A model generated the notes under the pieces. The model had not been told where the DNA came from. It ran no database searches and worked only from the letters and a program-made list of their open reading frames with translations. Below are positions 24,872-33,393 of a stretch of 38,073 nt of DNA, one piece after another (the first letter of the stretch is position 1; every line of letters starts with the position of its first letter). Origin of the DNA: Clostridiales bacterium (GTDB lineage: Bacteria; Bacillota; Clostridia; Christensenellales; Aristaeellaceae); assembly GCA_015056305.1 (NCBI GenBank), contig SVGO01000011.1:1-38073 (forward strand), read 5' to 3'. The position numbers and the translations under genes were made by a program.

Positions 24872-25543
24872 ATGAATCAGTATGTGACAGGGGCCATGAT
24901 CCGGGAACTCAGGGAACGGCATCACATGACGCAGGCCGAGCTCGCCGAAAAGCTCTGCGTCTGCGACAAGACCGTTTCCAAATGGGAGACGGGCAAAGGC
25001 TACCCGGACATTTCCCTCTTGGAGCCTATCGCCAGCGTTTTCGGCATATCCGTGGCGGAGCTCCTCTCCGGCAATGCCGTGCAAAACATCAATATATCTG
25101 CCAACATGATGCGCTCCAAGTTCTATGTATGCCCCGTATGCGTCAATGTGCTGCACAGCATGGGCGAGGCGGTCATCCATTGCCACGGCGTATCGCTGAC
25201 TCCGGCGCAGGCGGAGGAAACGGACGAGCACCACAAGATCTTCATCGAAGGGGTCGAAGACGAATACTTCGTGCGCATTGAGCATGAGATGACCAAAGCG
25301 CATTTCATCTCCTTCGCTGCGGCGCTTTCTCCGGACAGGATCCAGATGGTGAAGCTCTATCCCGAAGGAAACGCAGAAGCGAGATTTCAGATGCGCGGCG
25401 TCAAGCAGATTTTCTTTTACTGCAACCGAGACGGCCTGTTCTCCGTCCGCGTCCATCCGGCGATCGACGGAAGGCCGGGGGCTTACGATGATTCTCCAGA
25501 GAGACGAACGCTGGAACAGACCGCAAAAAGGCTGTTTGGCTGA
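24872..25543 (+). CDS. XRE-family HTH regulator fused to a desulfoferrodoxin/superoxide-reductase-like domain
   Basis: 223 aa; N-term IRELRERHHMTQAELAEKLCVCDKTVSKWETGKGYPDI HTH; C-term FYVCPVCVNVLHSMGEAVIHCHG, IEHEMTKAHFISF, FFYCNRDGLF. Confidence 0.86.
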   Translation: MNQYVTGAMIRELRERHHMTQAELAEKLCVCDKTVSKWETGKGYPDISLLEPIASVFGISVAELLSGNAVQNINISANMMRSKFYVCPVCVNVLHSMGEAVIHCHGVSLTPAQAEETDEHHKIFIEGVEDEYFVRIEHEMTKAHFISFAAALSPDRIQMVKLYPEGNAEARFQMRGVKQIFFYCNRDGLFSVRVHPAIDGRPGAYDDSPERRTLEQTAKRLFG

Positions 25544-25573
25544 GCACTCATTCATCAGCTTTGGTAAATCCAT

Positions 25574-25618
25574 AAAAAACTGCGAGTCGGGACTCAAATT
25601 GCCTGACTCGCAGTTTTT
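25574..25618. terminator. Bidirectional Rho-independent terminator
   Basis: AAAAACTGCGAGTC...GACTCGCAGTTTTT. Confidence 0.88.
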
Positions 25619-25628
25619 ATTCTATGTC

Positions 25629-27041
25629 TTACGGCTGATTCGCCGCGCGTACGCCCCAGACCGCCGCGCCCGTTTCATCCAGCGCGGTAAAGCCGGTGGT
25701 GAAGACCTTCTGGCTCTCGTCATAGCCCGCCTGGATCACGCCATCGTAGGTCGTTCCTTCCAGCGTAAGGGTCAGCTTCACGCCGTCCCCGCTGCGCCAT
25801 ATGCCGGACAGATCGCCGGTCACGCTGCCGTCAGTGTTGAGCATGACGATCTTCGAGGCATGCACGTCCAGATTGATGTCGCGCTCATGAAGAATAACCT
25901 TATACACGCCCGTCTGATTCTGAGGTGCAACAGGATCAATCATCTCGCCCGCATAGCGCAGCGGCGACACCACCGGCCAGCCGGCGTCGTTCATATAGAA
26001 CTGATGGACTCGCACGCTGTAGCGCTCGCCCTGAGAGACAAAGCGGGTATGGAAGATCAGGAAATAGCGTTCGGTCTCGGCGTCATACCAGGCGGAATTA
26101 TGGCCCGGGGCCTTATAGCCCGTCGCCTTTTTGGAGTTATCCGTCTCATACGGCTCCCACTGATGGCCGCCCATGAGCTTGACGCCGTAGCCCGCGTAGT
26201 CCGGATCGTTGAAATACGAGCCATCAGAACCGCCGCAGTCGATCATATCCTGTCCCAGCGCGTCCACATACGGGCCGTCCGGATTCTTCGATCGGCAGAC
26301 GCGGATGTTATAGCCGTCGTTTGCATTCAGGCCGCCAAAGGAGAGGAACAGATAGTAGTAATCCGTCTCCTCGCTGTAAAGGATATACGGCGCTTCGATT
26401 CGGGCATGGTTTTTGCCCAGCAGCTTCTTGCCGTAGCCCTGTCCCTCCAGCGGAAAGCCGGTGTTCTCGTCCATCTCCAGGATGAAGATGCCGCCGGAAT
26501 AGGAGCCGTAGACCATCCAGAGCTTGCCGTCTTTATCATAGAAGGTATGCGGATCGATGACATTGGGCAGCTGCGTCGCGTCATAGCCCTCCATGCCGGA
26601 CTTGAGGAAGATGCCCAGATTCTGATACGGTCCCTCCGGCCTGTCGCTGACAGCCAGACCCAGCGCAGAGAGCGGCGAGGAGCCCTCGCAGGTGCAGTAA
26701 TACAGATAATAGCGGCCGTCGGCGAGCTGCTGCACGTCGGACGCCCAGAAGGTCGCCGTCCTGGCCCAGAAGAGCGCCTCCTGCAGTTCCGTCTGCACAT
26801 CCTCAAAGAGCTTGCAGCCGGACTCCGCATTGCGGGAGATGGTCTCCCAGCTCATCAGATCCTGCGAGCGCGCGGCGGCCATGTGGCTGCCGTAGATATA
26901 GAAATATCCGTCGTCCGCCAGAATCACGGACGGATCATGCACATTGGCATTCTTGAACTTGGGCGGCGCCGCCTCCTCGCCCAGCGCGCACGCGCACACG
27001 GACAGCAGCACCAGACACAGCGCAAAAAGCATCTTTTTCAT
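25629..27041 (-). CDS. Glycoside hydrolase family 43 (arabinan endo-1,5-alpha-L-arabinosidase-like), secreted
   Basis: Signal MKKMLFALCLVLLSVCACALGEE; NVHDPSVILADDGYFYIYGSHMA, NVIDPHTFYDKDGKLWMVYGSYSGGIF, RIEAPYIL, APGHNSAW. Confidence 0.93.
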   Translation of the reverse strand: MKKMLFALCLVLLSVCACALGEEAAPPKFKNANVHDPSVILADDGYFYIYGSHMAAARSQDLMSWETISRNAESGCKLFEDVQTELQEALFWARTATFWASDVQQLADGRYYLYYCTCEGSSPLSALGLAVSDRPEGPYQNLGIFLKSGMEGYDATQLPNVIDPHTFYDKDGKLWMVYGSYSGGIFILEMDENTGFPLEGQGYGKKLLGKNHARIEAPYILYSEETDYYYLFLSFGGLNANDGYNIRVCRSKNPDGPYVDALGQDMIDCGGSDGSYFNDPDYAGYGVKLMGGHQWEPYETDNSKKATGYKAPGHNSAWYDAETERYFLIFHTRFVSQGERYSVRVHQFYMNDAGWPVVSPLRYAGEMIDPVAPQNQTGVYKVILHERDINLDVHASKIVMLNTDGSVTGDLSGIWRSGDGVKLTLTLEGTTYDGVIQAGYDESQKVFTTGFTALDETGAAVWGVRAANQP

Positions 27042-27059
27042 ACGGCACATTCCTTTCCC

Positions 27060-27704
27060 TTACAGCCGATCCAGCAGATCAATCTGCGAAAAATCCTCGA
27101 TATACGCATCGCAGAGCCGCTTCATCTCCTGCGTATACTCCGCGGAGGATTCATCATACACGCCGCACACGCGCATGCCCGCCGCCTTCGCCGTCGCATC
27201 CGCGCCGAGATTGTCATCCAGAAACCAGATCTCGCCCACCGGCCTGCCGATGCGCGCAGCAGCCATATGATAGATATCGGGATTAGCCTTGGTCGTGGAA
27301 AAATCCTCGCAGGACCAAACGTTGGTGAACAGATCATACACACCCAGCCGCCTGAGGCATGGATCAAGCATCGCATGCGGGCTGGCGGTGAGCACATTCA
27401 GCTCGTCGCCGCGGGTCTTGAGCCGACGGAGCGCCTCAATCACATGCGCCTTCGCCGGGACACGATGGGTATACGCCTCCACCGCGCGCTCGGTCATCAC
27501 GGCCACGATCTCCTCCACCGGCTTATTCAGGCCCATGGAGGCAAAGAGTTCGGCGGTTTTTTGATAGCCCAGCGGCGTGGTGGTCTTGATAATATCCGGC
27601 TGGTGCGCCACGTTGTTTTCGCGAAGGATGCCCAGCATCATGGACGCATAGACGGGCATCGAATCCACCAGCGTGCCGTCAAAATCGAACAGATAGGTTG
27701 CCAT
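27060..27704 (-). CDS. HAD family hydrolase
   Basis: 214 aa; MATYLFDFDGTLVDSMPVYASM, LTASPHAMLDPCL, IWFLDDNLGADATAKAAGM. Confidence 0.95.
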   Translation of the reverse strand: MATYLFDFDGTLVDSMPVYASMMLGILRENNVAHQPDIIKTTTPLGYQKTAELFASMGLNKPVEEIVAVMTERAVEAYTHRVPAKAHVIEALRRLKTRGDELNVLTASPHAMLDPCLRRLGVYDLFTNVWSCEDFSTTKANPDIYHMAAARIGRPVGEIWFLDDNLGADATAKAAGMRVCGVYDESSAEYTQEMKRLCDAYIEDFSQIDLLDRL

Positions 27705-27914
27705 ACGCAGCGCTCCTCATCAACTCTTTGCTAAAGAAGTTATTTTTTATTATAGCACACAGATATTGGAAACGGCAAATCCCCCGCCGCAGAAAACACA
27801 GCAGTTTTTCCTTTTCAGACATGTGTCATATTTTCTTAATGCCATGCCGCTTCTGATCTTGCAGGGATCTCCGGCACATGATACAATAACAGAAATACAC
27901 AAGGAGGCAGCATT

Positions 27915-28400
27915 ATGGCATCCAAGAAAGTGGGCACACTCATCAAAGAAGCGCGCACGGGTGCTGACCTGACGCAGGAACAGCTCGCGCGCAAGATTTC
28001 CGGACTTTCCGCAAACGACATCAGCCTGGCCGAACGCGGTCAGAAGGAGCTGACGCAGGCGCAGCTCAAGCAGATCGCCAAGGTTACCGGCGTCACGCAG
28101 GCCTCCCTCATCAACGCCGCCAAGGGTTCTTCCTCCGCCAAGAGCAGCACTGCCAAGAAGGCGACCACTGCGAAGAAGACCACAGCCACCGCCAAGAAGA
28201 CGACTTCTTCCTCCGGCGCCAAGACCAGCAGCATCAAGGTGACGGCGACGGAAAAGAAACTCCTTGAGCTGTACCGCGAGGCCGATTCCGAAACCAAGAA
28301 GTCTGTCATGAGCATGCTCAAGGGCGAGGAAGACGCAACCGATTCCGTCCTTGAAAACATCCTCAGCGTCGTGCAGGACATGCTGCAGGACGGAAAGTAA
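27915..28400 (+). CDS. XRE-like HTH protein with Lys/Ala/Thr-rich H1-like linker
   Basis: 161 aa; LIKEARTGADLTQEQLARKISGLSANDISLAERGQKELTQAQLKQIAKVTGV then SSAKSSTAKKATTAKKTTATAKKTTSSSGAK; RBS AAGGAGG upstream. Confidence 0.88.
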   Translation: MASKKVGTLIKEARTGADLTQEQLARKISGLSANDISLAERGQKELTQAQLKQIAKVTGVTQASLINAAKGSSSAKSSTAKKATTAKKTTATAKKTTSSSGAKTSSIKVTATEKKLLELYREADSETKKSVMSMLKGEEDATDSVLENILSVVQDMLQDGK

Positions 28401-28422
28401 CATCACGCTGTGCAATACCGTA

Positions 28423-28457
28423 CAAGCCCGGTTCAGTACAAAACTGAACCGGGCTTG
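28423..28457. terminator. Perfect 15-bp hairpin between convergent genes (possible terminator, no strong T-run)
   Basis: CAAGCCCGGTTCAGT-acaaa-ACTGAACCGGGCTTG. Confidence 0.55.
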
Positions 28458-28463
28458 CGATAT

Positions 28464-28560
28464 CTATGGTGATTTTAAATGTCGGCGCTTCCCAGACGAA
28501 TCCAGTATCCGGCCGCTTTGCTTACAGTCTCCAATAACGAACACCTTCCGTTCGGCAGCC
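28464..28560 (-). pseudogene. Possible C-terminal remnant of an FAD/NAD(P)-dependent oxidoreductase
   Basis: Minus-strand KAAERKVFVIGDCKQSGRILDSSGKRR; the VFVIGDCKxxGRILD block resembles the C-terminal FAD-binding motif of OYE/2,4-dienoyl-CoA reductase-like enzymes. Confidence 0.35.
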
Positions 28561-29268
28561 TTATAACAGTCCTCGAGAAAGGCCTGCCAGCCTGTCAGCA
28601 TAAGCTTCTCCGTATTTCTGCGTAAGCGCCTCATGCGCCGCACGCATCCGGGTCGGTCGCCTCTGCGCATCGTGTGAATCAGTAGCAACAAAATCAACGA
28701 TTTCGTTCTTAAACCACTTTTTCAGGTGATGATCCTTCAGCAGGCCTCTCCCTTTCAGAACGGAACTGCAGTTAACCTGATAACGGACGTCATACGCATC
28801 TTTCAATCTGTATGCATGATTTCTCCGATACAGGCACTCGTAGCGCTCGATATGGGCAATAATGACGTCGTAGCCGCAGCGTTGCAGCATGCCAATTGCA
28901 GATTCCATTTCTGCATAGGAGATGTCCGGGACAAATTCCAGCAAAACATATCCGGAATCAGCCAGAGCGGGCAGCTGCCCTTCCAATGCAAAGCGCTCAA
29001 GCGCGGGGGTAAACATAATCTCTGCACCGGCATACAGATCGATCTGATAGTTCTGGGAATGACAATAGGCGCGCGCCTCATCCAATCGCGTGCTCAGCAG
29101 GTCATTATTCAGCGGCTGCACGCCCGGTGTAACATGGGGCGTAGCGCACAGAGAGGTTATGCCGTCCGCATGAGCTGCATCCAGCATAACCTCCATGTCG
29201 GATCGGGTCCGTGGACCATCGTCAATCCCATATAGAAAGTGCGCGTGAATATCCAGATATCCGCTCAC
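28561..29268 (-). CDS. cpsB: CpsB/CapC-family capsule tyrosine-protein phosphatase (PHP fold)
   Basis: 235 aa; YLDIHAHFLYGIDDGPRTRSDMEVML, CATPHVTPG, IIAHIERY, FVATDSHDAQRRP. Confidence 0.92.
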   Translation of the reverse strand: MSGYLDIHAHFLYGIDDGPRTRSDMEVMLDAAHADGITSLCATPHVTPGVQPLNNDLLSTRLDEARAYCHSQNYQIDLYAGAEIMFTPALERFALEGQLPALADSGYVLLEFVPDISYAEMESAIGMLQRCGYDVIIAHIERYECLYRRNHAYRLKDAYDVRYQVNCSSVLKGRGLLKDHHLKKWFKNEIVDFVATDSHDAQRRPTRMRAAHEALTQKYGEAYADRLAGLSRGLL

Positions 29269-30017
29269 TTTTTCGCCACCTTGTTATTCGTTTTGGTTTT
29301 TCCCCGTTTCCCATCGGTCTCTTTTTTGTCATAATGAGAATAATAGGACTTATAATACTTGCGGCTGAGATAGTTATCGAACTCAACCTTATTCAGCACT
29401 GCGCCGATGATCGGGCAGCCGGTTTGTTCGATCTGCTCTTTTACATCGATCAGTTCCTGCCGACGAACCGCATTGTAATTCACGGCGATCAATGTTCCGT
29501 CACACGATTTTGCAATCTCGGCAGCATCAATAACCAGACCAACGGGCGGAGCGTCTACCAGAACATAGTCGAAATGAGCAGCCAGATAGCTGAGCAGCTC
29601 CCCAAAGTGATCCGTGTTGAGCAGCGGCAAAGGATTGGACACTTCTCTTCCAATCGGGACAATGTATGCACCGCTGATATTCGTACTGTAGATCACGTTG
29701 CTTTTATCGGTCATGCCGGCAAGCAAATGCGCAAGGCCCCACTTGCTCTGCTCATCTTCAAACCGCAGGCCATACCTGGACGTAATGTAACTCCGTCTCA
29801 AATCCGCATCAACGAGCACGACCCGCTTGCCGTATTGGGCCATGGTGCGCATGATGTTCATCGTAAGAAACGATTTGCCCTCGGACGCATGCGAACTTGT
29901 AATCATGATTCGCTTCATGTTCGCGCCCGAAAAGGAGAGGTTGGTGCAAAGCGTATTGATTGCTTCCTGACCGGCATAACTCAGAGGGGCAAACCGACGT
30001 ATTTCAATTCTTTTCAT
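29265..30017 (-). CDS. cpsD: CpsD/CapB-family tyrosine-protein kinase
   Basis: 250 aa; Walker-A-like ITSSHASEGKSFLTMNI, VVLVDADLRR, VDAPPVG, C-terminal Tyr cluster YYKSYYSHY. 4-bp overlap with both neighbours. Confidence 0.94.
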   Translation of the reverse strand: MKRIEIRRFAPLSYAGQEAINTLCTNLSFSGANMKRIMITSSHASEGKSFLTMNIMRTMAQYGKRVVLVDADLRRSYITSRYGLRFEDEQSKWGLAHLLAGMTDKSNVIYSTNISGAYIVPIGREVSNPLPLLNTDHFGELLSYLAAHFDYVLVDAPPVGLVIDAAEIAKSCDGTLIAVNYNAVRRQELIDVKEQIEQTGCPIIGAVLNKVEFDNYLSRKYYKSYYSHYDKKETDGKRGKTKTNNKVAKK

Positions 30018-30784
30018 GATTGCCTCCTCGAGCTCTTCTTGCTGTCAGTCTCTTCTTCAATTGGCACAATGGCGATCGTCGCCAATCCTGTATACTTTCT
30101 GATGTCATCAGCGGTCTTATATTTATCATCCACAACGGAAATGACCGTCACATATGCGCACGCCAGCATTGCGCCCATCATGAATCCCAGCAGTACATTC
30201 ATCTTCTTGTTGGGGCTGACAGGATGGGTCGGCACCAGCGCCACCGACATAATGTTCGGCTTATCGGTTGCCATTGTATCCGCGATGTACTGACTGGCCA
30301 CCTTTGCATACTCATTTGCAATCGCAGCGCCTTCTTCAGCATCAGGCGATGTGATTGTAATATCAATCATGCGCGTACTCTGCTCATTCGATATTGTCAG
30401 CATGTCCTCCATATTTTCATATGTATAAGAGAGATTCAGATTCGAGATGACCTCTTCATGAACTTCCCACAGCTTGAACACTTTAATGTAGTCCGGCGTC
30501 AGGGCAGTGCCAAGCTGCAAGTCCGAGTAATTGATTGCAGAATCACTCCGATTCAGAACATATATACTGGAAGTCGCCTCATACATCGGCGTGACCAGAA
30601 ATACTGTATATGCGCCAGCAAAAATGGCCAGGATCAGCGCAGAACAGATGATCAGCTTCCAGTTCGTCAGCAGGCGATAAAACAAATCCGCCAGATCAAT
30701 AACATACGCATCGTCTCGTGCCGGCTGCGTCGATTGCGAAGTGCTTACCTGGGTTTCAAGCCTTCTCTTGCGTCTTTCAGACAT
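30014..30784 (-). CDS. cpsC: Wzz-family polysaccharide co-polymerase / kinase modulator (CpsC/YveK-like)
   Basis: 256 aa; IDLADLFYRLLTNWKLIICSALILAIFAGAYTVFLVTPMYEATSSIYVLN; PTHPVSPNKKMNVLLGFMMGAML. Confidence 0.93.
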   Translation of the reverse strand: MSERRKRRLETQVSTSQSTQPARDDAYVIDLADLFYRLLTNWKLIICSALILAIFAGAYTVFLVTPMYEATSSIYVLNRSDSAINYSDLQLGTALTPDYIKVFKLWEVHEEVISNLNLSYTYENMEDMLTISNEQSTRMIDITITSPDAEEGAAIANEYAKVASQYIADTMATDKPNIMSVALVPTHPVSPNKKMNVLLGFMMGAMLACAYVTVISVVDDKYKTADDIRKYTGLATIAIVPIEEETDSKKSSRRQS

Positions 30785-30915
30785 AACTTCACTCTCCGAT
30801 CATTTATATATTCTGTTAATCGCTACTGGATGCAAATTACAAACGTTTATTGGTAATACTTCACGGAAAATGTGTTTGTTGGCCTCGTATTCGCCGCGTA
30901 CATAAGCATGTATGT

Positions 30916-30952
30916 AGAGAAAAAGCGACTTCTGTTTCAGAAGCCGCTTCTC
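30916..30952 (-). terminator. Rho-independent terminator downstream of tRNA-Trp
   Basis: Minus strand AAGCGGCTTCTGAAACAGAAGTCGCTT followed by TTTCTC. Confidence 0.8.
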
Positions 30953-31026
30953 TGGCAGGGGCAGTAGGATTCGAACCCACAACAAAGGTTTTGGAGACCC
31001 ACGTGTTACCATTACACCATGCCCCT
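30953..31026 (-). tRNA. tRNA-Trp(CCA)
   Basis: Reverse complement AGGGGCATGGTGTAATGGTAACACGTGGGTCTCCAAAACCTTTGTTGTGGGTTCGAATCCTACTGCCCCTGCCA; loop CTCCAAA. Confidence 0.93.
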
Positions 31027-31120
31027 AAGCACCTGTTTAGTATAGCATGGACATATACACTTGTCAACGTTTTTTTCAAAGTTTTGCAAAATTGCGCGCG
31101 CCATTCCCTTGTTTTTCCTG

Positions 31121-31171
31121 TTGACAAACGACGCGTTCGGGGTATAATAATACATATAAGAACATTTGTTC
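31121..31171 (+). promoter_or_regulatory. SigA-type promoter with overlapping/adjacent LexA (SOS) box
   Basis: TTGACA (31121-31126), 16 nt, TATAAT (31143-31148); GAACATTTGTTC (31160-31171) fits the Gram-positive LexA core GAAC-N4-GTTC. Confidence 0.85.
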
Positions 31172-31196
31172 TCATTTGTATAGTGAGGTGACAAAA

Positions 31197-32444
31197 TTGG
31201 ACAGGGTGATCCTGCATTGCGACGCAAACAGCTACTATGCATCCGTCGAATGCCTGTATACGCCAGAAATTCGCCATAAGCCCGTGGCCGTAGGCGGCAG
31301 CGTCGAGGCGCGCCATGGCATCATCCTGACCAAGAATGCGCTCGCCAAGCAATATGGCGTGAAGACGGGCGAAGCCATCTGGCAGGCGAAGCAGAAATGT
31401 CCCGATCTGGTGTGCGTGCCGCCGGATTTTGAGCTCTATGTGCGCTTCAGCGGCAAGATGCGCAGGATCTACGAGCAGTATTCCTCCCGGGTGGAGTCAT
31501 TCGGGCTGGACGAGAGCTGGATCGATCTGACGCAGGCGGGCTTCACGTTCGCCGATGGCGTGGCTGTCGCCGAGGAAATAAGAAACAGAATCCGTGAGGA
31601 ACTGGGCATCACGGTGTCCGTGGGTGTGGCGGACAACAAGATCCTCGCCAAGCTGGGCAGCGATATGAAAAAGCCGGACGCGGTCACCGTGCTGCCGCCC
31701 GAGAGCTTTCGGGAAAAAATCTGGGATCTGCCCGTGCAGGAGCTGCTCTACGTCGGCCCAAGCACCACGCGCAAGCTTGCCCGGCTGGGGATCACGACGA
31801 TCGGCGGACTGGCCTGCTGCGACAGCGCGATTCTCAGCAGCCTGCTGGGCAAAAACGGCCTGACACTCAAGGCCTATGCCAACGGACAGGACCGCACGCC
31901 CGTGATGCCCGTCGATCACCACAGCTGCGTCAAATCCGTGGGCAACAGCACCACCCCGCCGCACGACCTGACGACCATGGACGACGCGCGATGCATCTAT
32001 TATCTGCTCTCAGAGTCCGTCGCCGCGCGGCTGCGCAAGGGCGGCTTCCGCGCGCGATGCATCTCCATCTCCGCCCGCACAACCGATCTGGTCACGCGTT
32101 CGCATCAGGTCATGCTCAGCCGCCCTACAAACCTGACAAGCGAACTCGCCCGCGCAGCGATGGCGCTCTTTTCCGATCGCTTTGCCAGTGGTTTGCCCTA
32201 TCGCAGCGTTGGGCTCTCCTGCAGCATGCTGACCCGGGACGACGAGCCGGTTCAGCTGGATTTCATGGGCAATGAAACACGGCGCATCCATCAGGAGCAG
32301 CTTGAGCGCTCCATCGACTCGCTGCGCAGCCGTTACGGACATCAGATCATCCAGCGCGGCGTGGTGCTGCAGGATCGCGGCTATGCAAACATCAATCCCG
32401 TTGAGGATCATACGGTTCATCCCGTACCCATGTACACAGGCTGA
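31197..32444 (+). CDS. Y-family DNA polymerase (DinB/UmuC-like)
   Basis: LDRVILHCDANSYYASVECLYTPEIRHKPVAVGG, ESFGLDESWIDLT, SVGVADNKILAKLGSDMKKPD; TTG start at 31197 after GTGAGGTGA RBS. Confidence 0.95.
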   Translation: MDRVILHCDANSYYASVECLYTPEIRHKPVAVGGSVEARHGIILTKNALAKQYGVKTGEAIWQAKQKCPDLVCVPPDFELYVRFSGKMRRIYEQYSSRVESFGLDESWIDLTQAGFTFADGVAVAEEIRNRIREELGITVSVGVADNKILAKLGSDMKKPDAVTVLPPESFREKIWDLPVQELLYVGPSTTRKLARLGITTIGGLACCDSAILSSLLGKNGLTLKAYANGQDRTPVMPVDHHSCVKSVGNSTTPPHDLTTMDDARCIYYLLSESVAARLRKGGFRARCISISARTTDLVTRSHQVMLSRPTNLTSELARAAMALFSDRFASGLPYRSVGLSCSMLTRDDEPVQLDFMGNETRRIHQEQLERSIDSLRSRYGHQIIQRGVVLQDRGYANINPVEDHTVHPVPMYTG

Positions 32445-32473
32445 TTCCTTTTGCCATCAGGAGGGCATAAACG

Positions 32474-32731
32474 ATGTCATCATTCCGAAAGAATCCAGCC
32501 AAAATCTTCGTCAAGGTCCGTGCGGATCATCTCATCGGCGGCGGCGTGCGTCCGCTGATGCTGCGCACAGAGGACGGCCCGGCCATGCGCATCGACCGGG
32601 TCACAGACGTGCGCGAAGCGCCCTCGCTCAAGGCTGGCGGGCAGGGCCTCCGCTACACCTGCATGATCGAAGACCGGCGGCTCTATCTTTTTTACGACGA
32701 TCCGCACTGGTTTATCGAGGCGGACGACTGA
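32474..32731 (+). CDS. Small conserved-looking protein downstream of the Y-family polymerase
   Basis: 85 aa; MSSFRKNPAKIFVKVRADHLIGGGVRPLMLRTEDGPAMRIDRVTDVREAPSLKAGGQGLRYTCMIEDRRLYLFYDDPHWFIEADD; RBS AGGAGG upstream, 29 nt after the polymerase stop. Confidence 0.82.
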   Translation: MSSFRKNPAKIFVKVRADHLIGGGVRPLMLRTEDGPAMRIDRVTDVREAPSLKAGGQGLRYTCMIEDRRLYLFYDDPHWFIEADD

Positions 32732-32820
32732 CGCGCACACCCCTTCTTTCAGCGGAATACGATAAAGCAGACACGCTGAAAGGAGGGAGGCGGAAGGAGC
32801 TTTCCTTCCGTCAAAACGAT

Positions 32821-33291
32821 ATGGAGAACCGCAATATGCCCGTCGTTCCGCTGCCCAATCCAGGCGAGGGCGGCGCCGTCTTCCCCGGCAATGAGAATAC
32901 CGGCGCCATACCCGTCATTCCTCTGCCCAACCCTGGTGAGGGCGGCGCCGTAAACCCCGGCGGCATCATTCAGCCGCTGCCCAATATCACCATTACTGTG
33001 CCTGTTCGCTACGCAGCGGTGCGCTTTCTGAACGCAACGCACGGCTACCCGGCCTTCCGGATCCTCATCGACGGCGTTCGCGCTGCCAATCTGCTCGACG
33101 CGGGCAGCGCCACCGGCTACATCCGCATTCCTGCCGGCAGCCGCACGATCACCGTCGCCGGACAGGACGGCTATATCTATCTTGAGCAGGCGCTCCCCTT
33201 CGCCGCATCGACCACGTCCACGGTCGCCATCATCAACCATGCAGGCGGCCTCACGCTCACGAAGATCGCGGACGCATGCCGGGTGGTGTGA
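32821..33291 (+). CDS. DUF4397-like domain protein with N-terminal PLPNPGEGGAV repeats
   Basis: ATG 32821 with upstream GGAAGGAG; MPVVPLPNPGEGGAVFPG / IPVIPLPNPGEGGAVNPG; then VRFLNATHGYPAFRILIDGVRAANLLDAGSATGYIRIPAGSRTITV. Confidence 0.75.
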   Translation: MENRNMPVVPLPNPGEGGAVFPGNENTGAIPVIPLPNPGEGGAVNPGGIIQPLPNITITVPVRYAAVRFLNATHGYPAFRILIDGVRAANLLDAGSATGYIRIPAGSRTITVAGQDGYIYLEQALPFAASTTSTVAIINHAGGLTLTKIADACRVV

Positions 33292-33302
33292 GGGGGGATG
33301 AT

Positions 33303-33380
33303 GGGACGTTAGGGCTGCCGCCCTAAGACCCGCCAAGGGACTTCGCCCCTTGACCCCATGCTTGCTTCGCGGCGGTTTTA
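33303..33380 (-). repeat. Short form of the modular palindromic repeat (locus 5 inverse arm)
   Basis: Minus strand ACCGCCGCGAAGCAAGCATGGGGTCAAGGGGCGAAGTCCCTTGGCGGGTCTTAGGGCGGCAGCCCTAACGTCCC. Confidence 0.85.
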
Positions 33381-33393
33381 AAATGTTTATGCA

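Noticed and set aside
25488-27734. 748-aa plus-strand ORF across GH43 and HAD genes
   Set aside because: Shadow frame; crosses a strong bidirectional terminator and two supported genes.
32272-33291. Long 339-aa version of the DUF4397-like ORF beginning inside the polymerase gene
   Set aside because: Overlaps two supported CDS out of frame; ATG at 32821 has a proper RBS and begins the recognisable protein.
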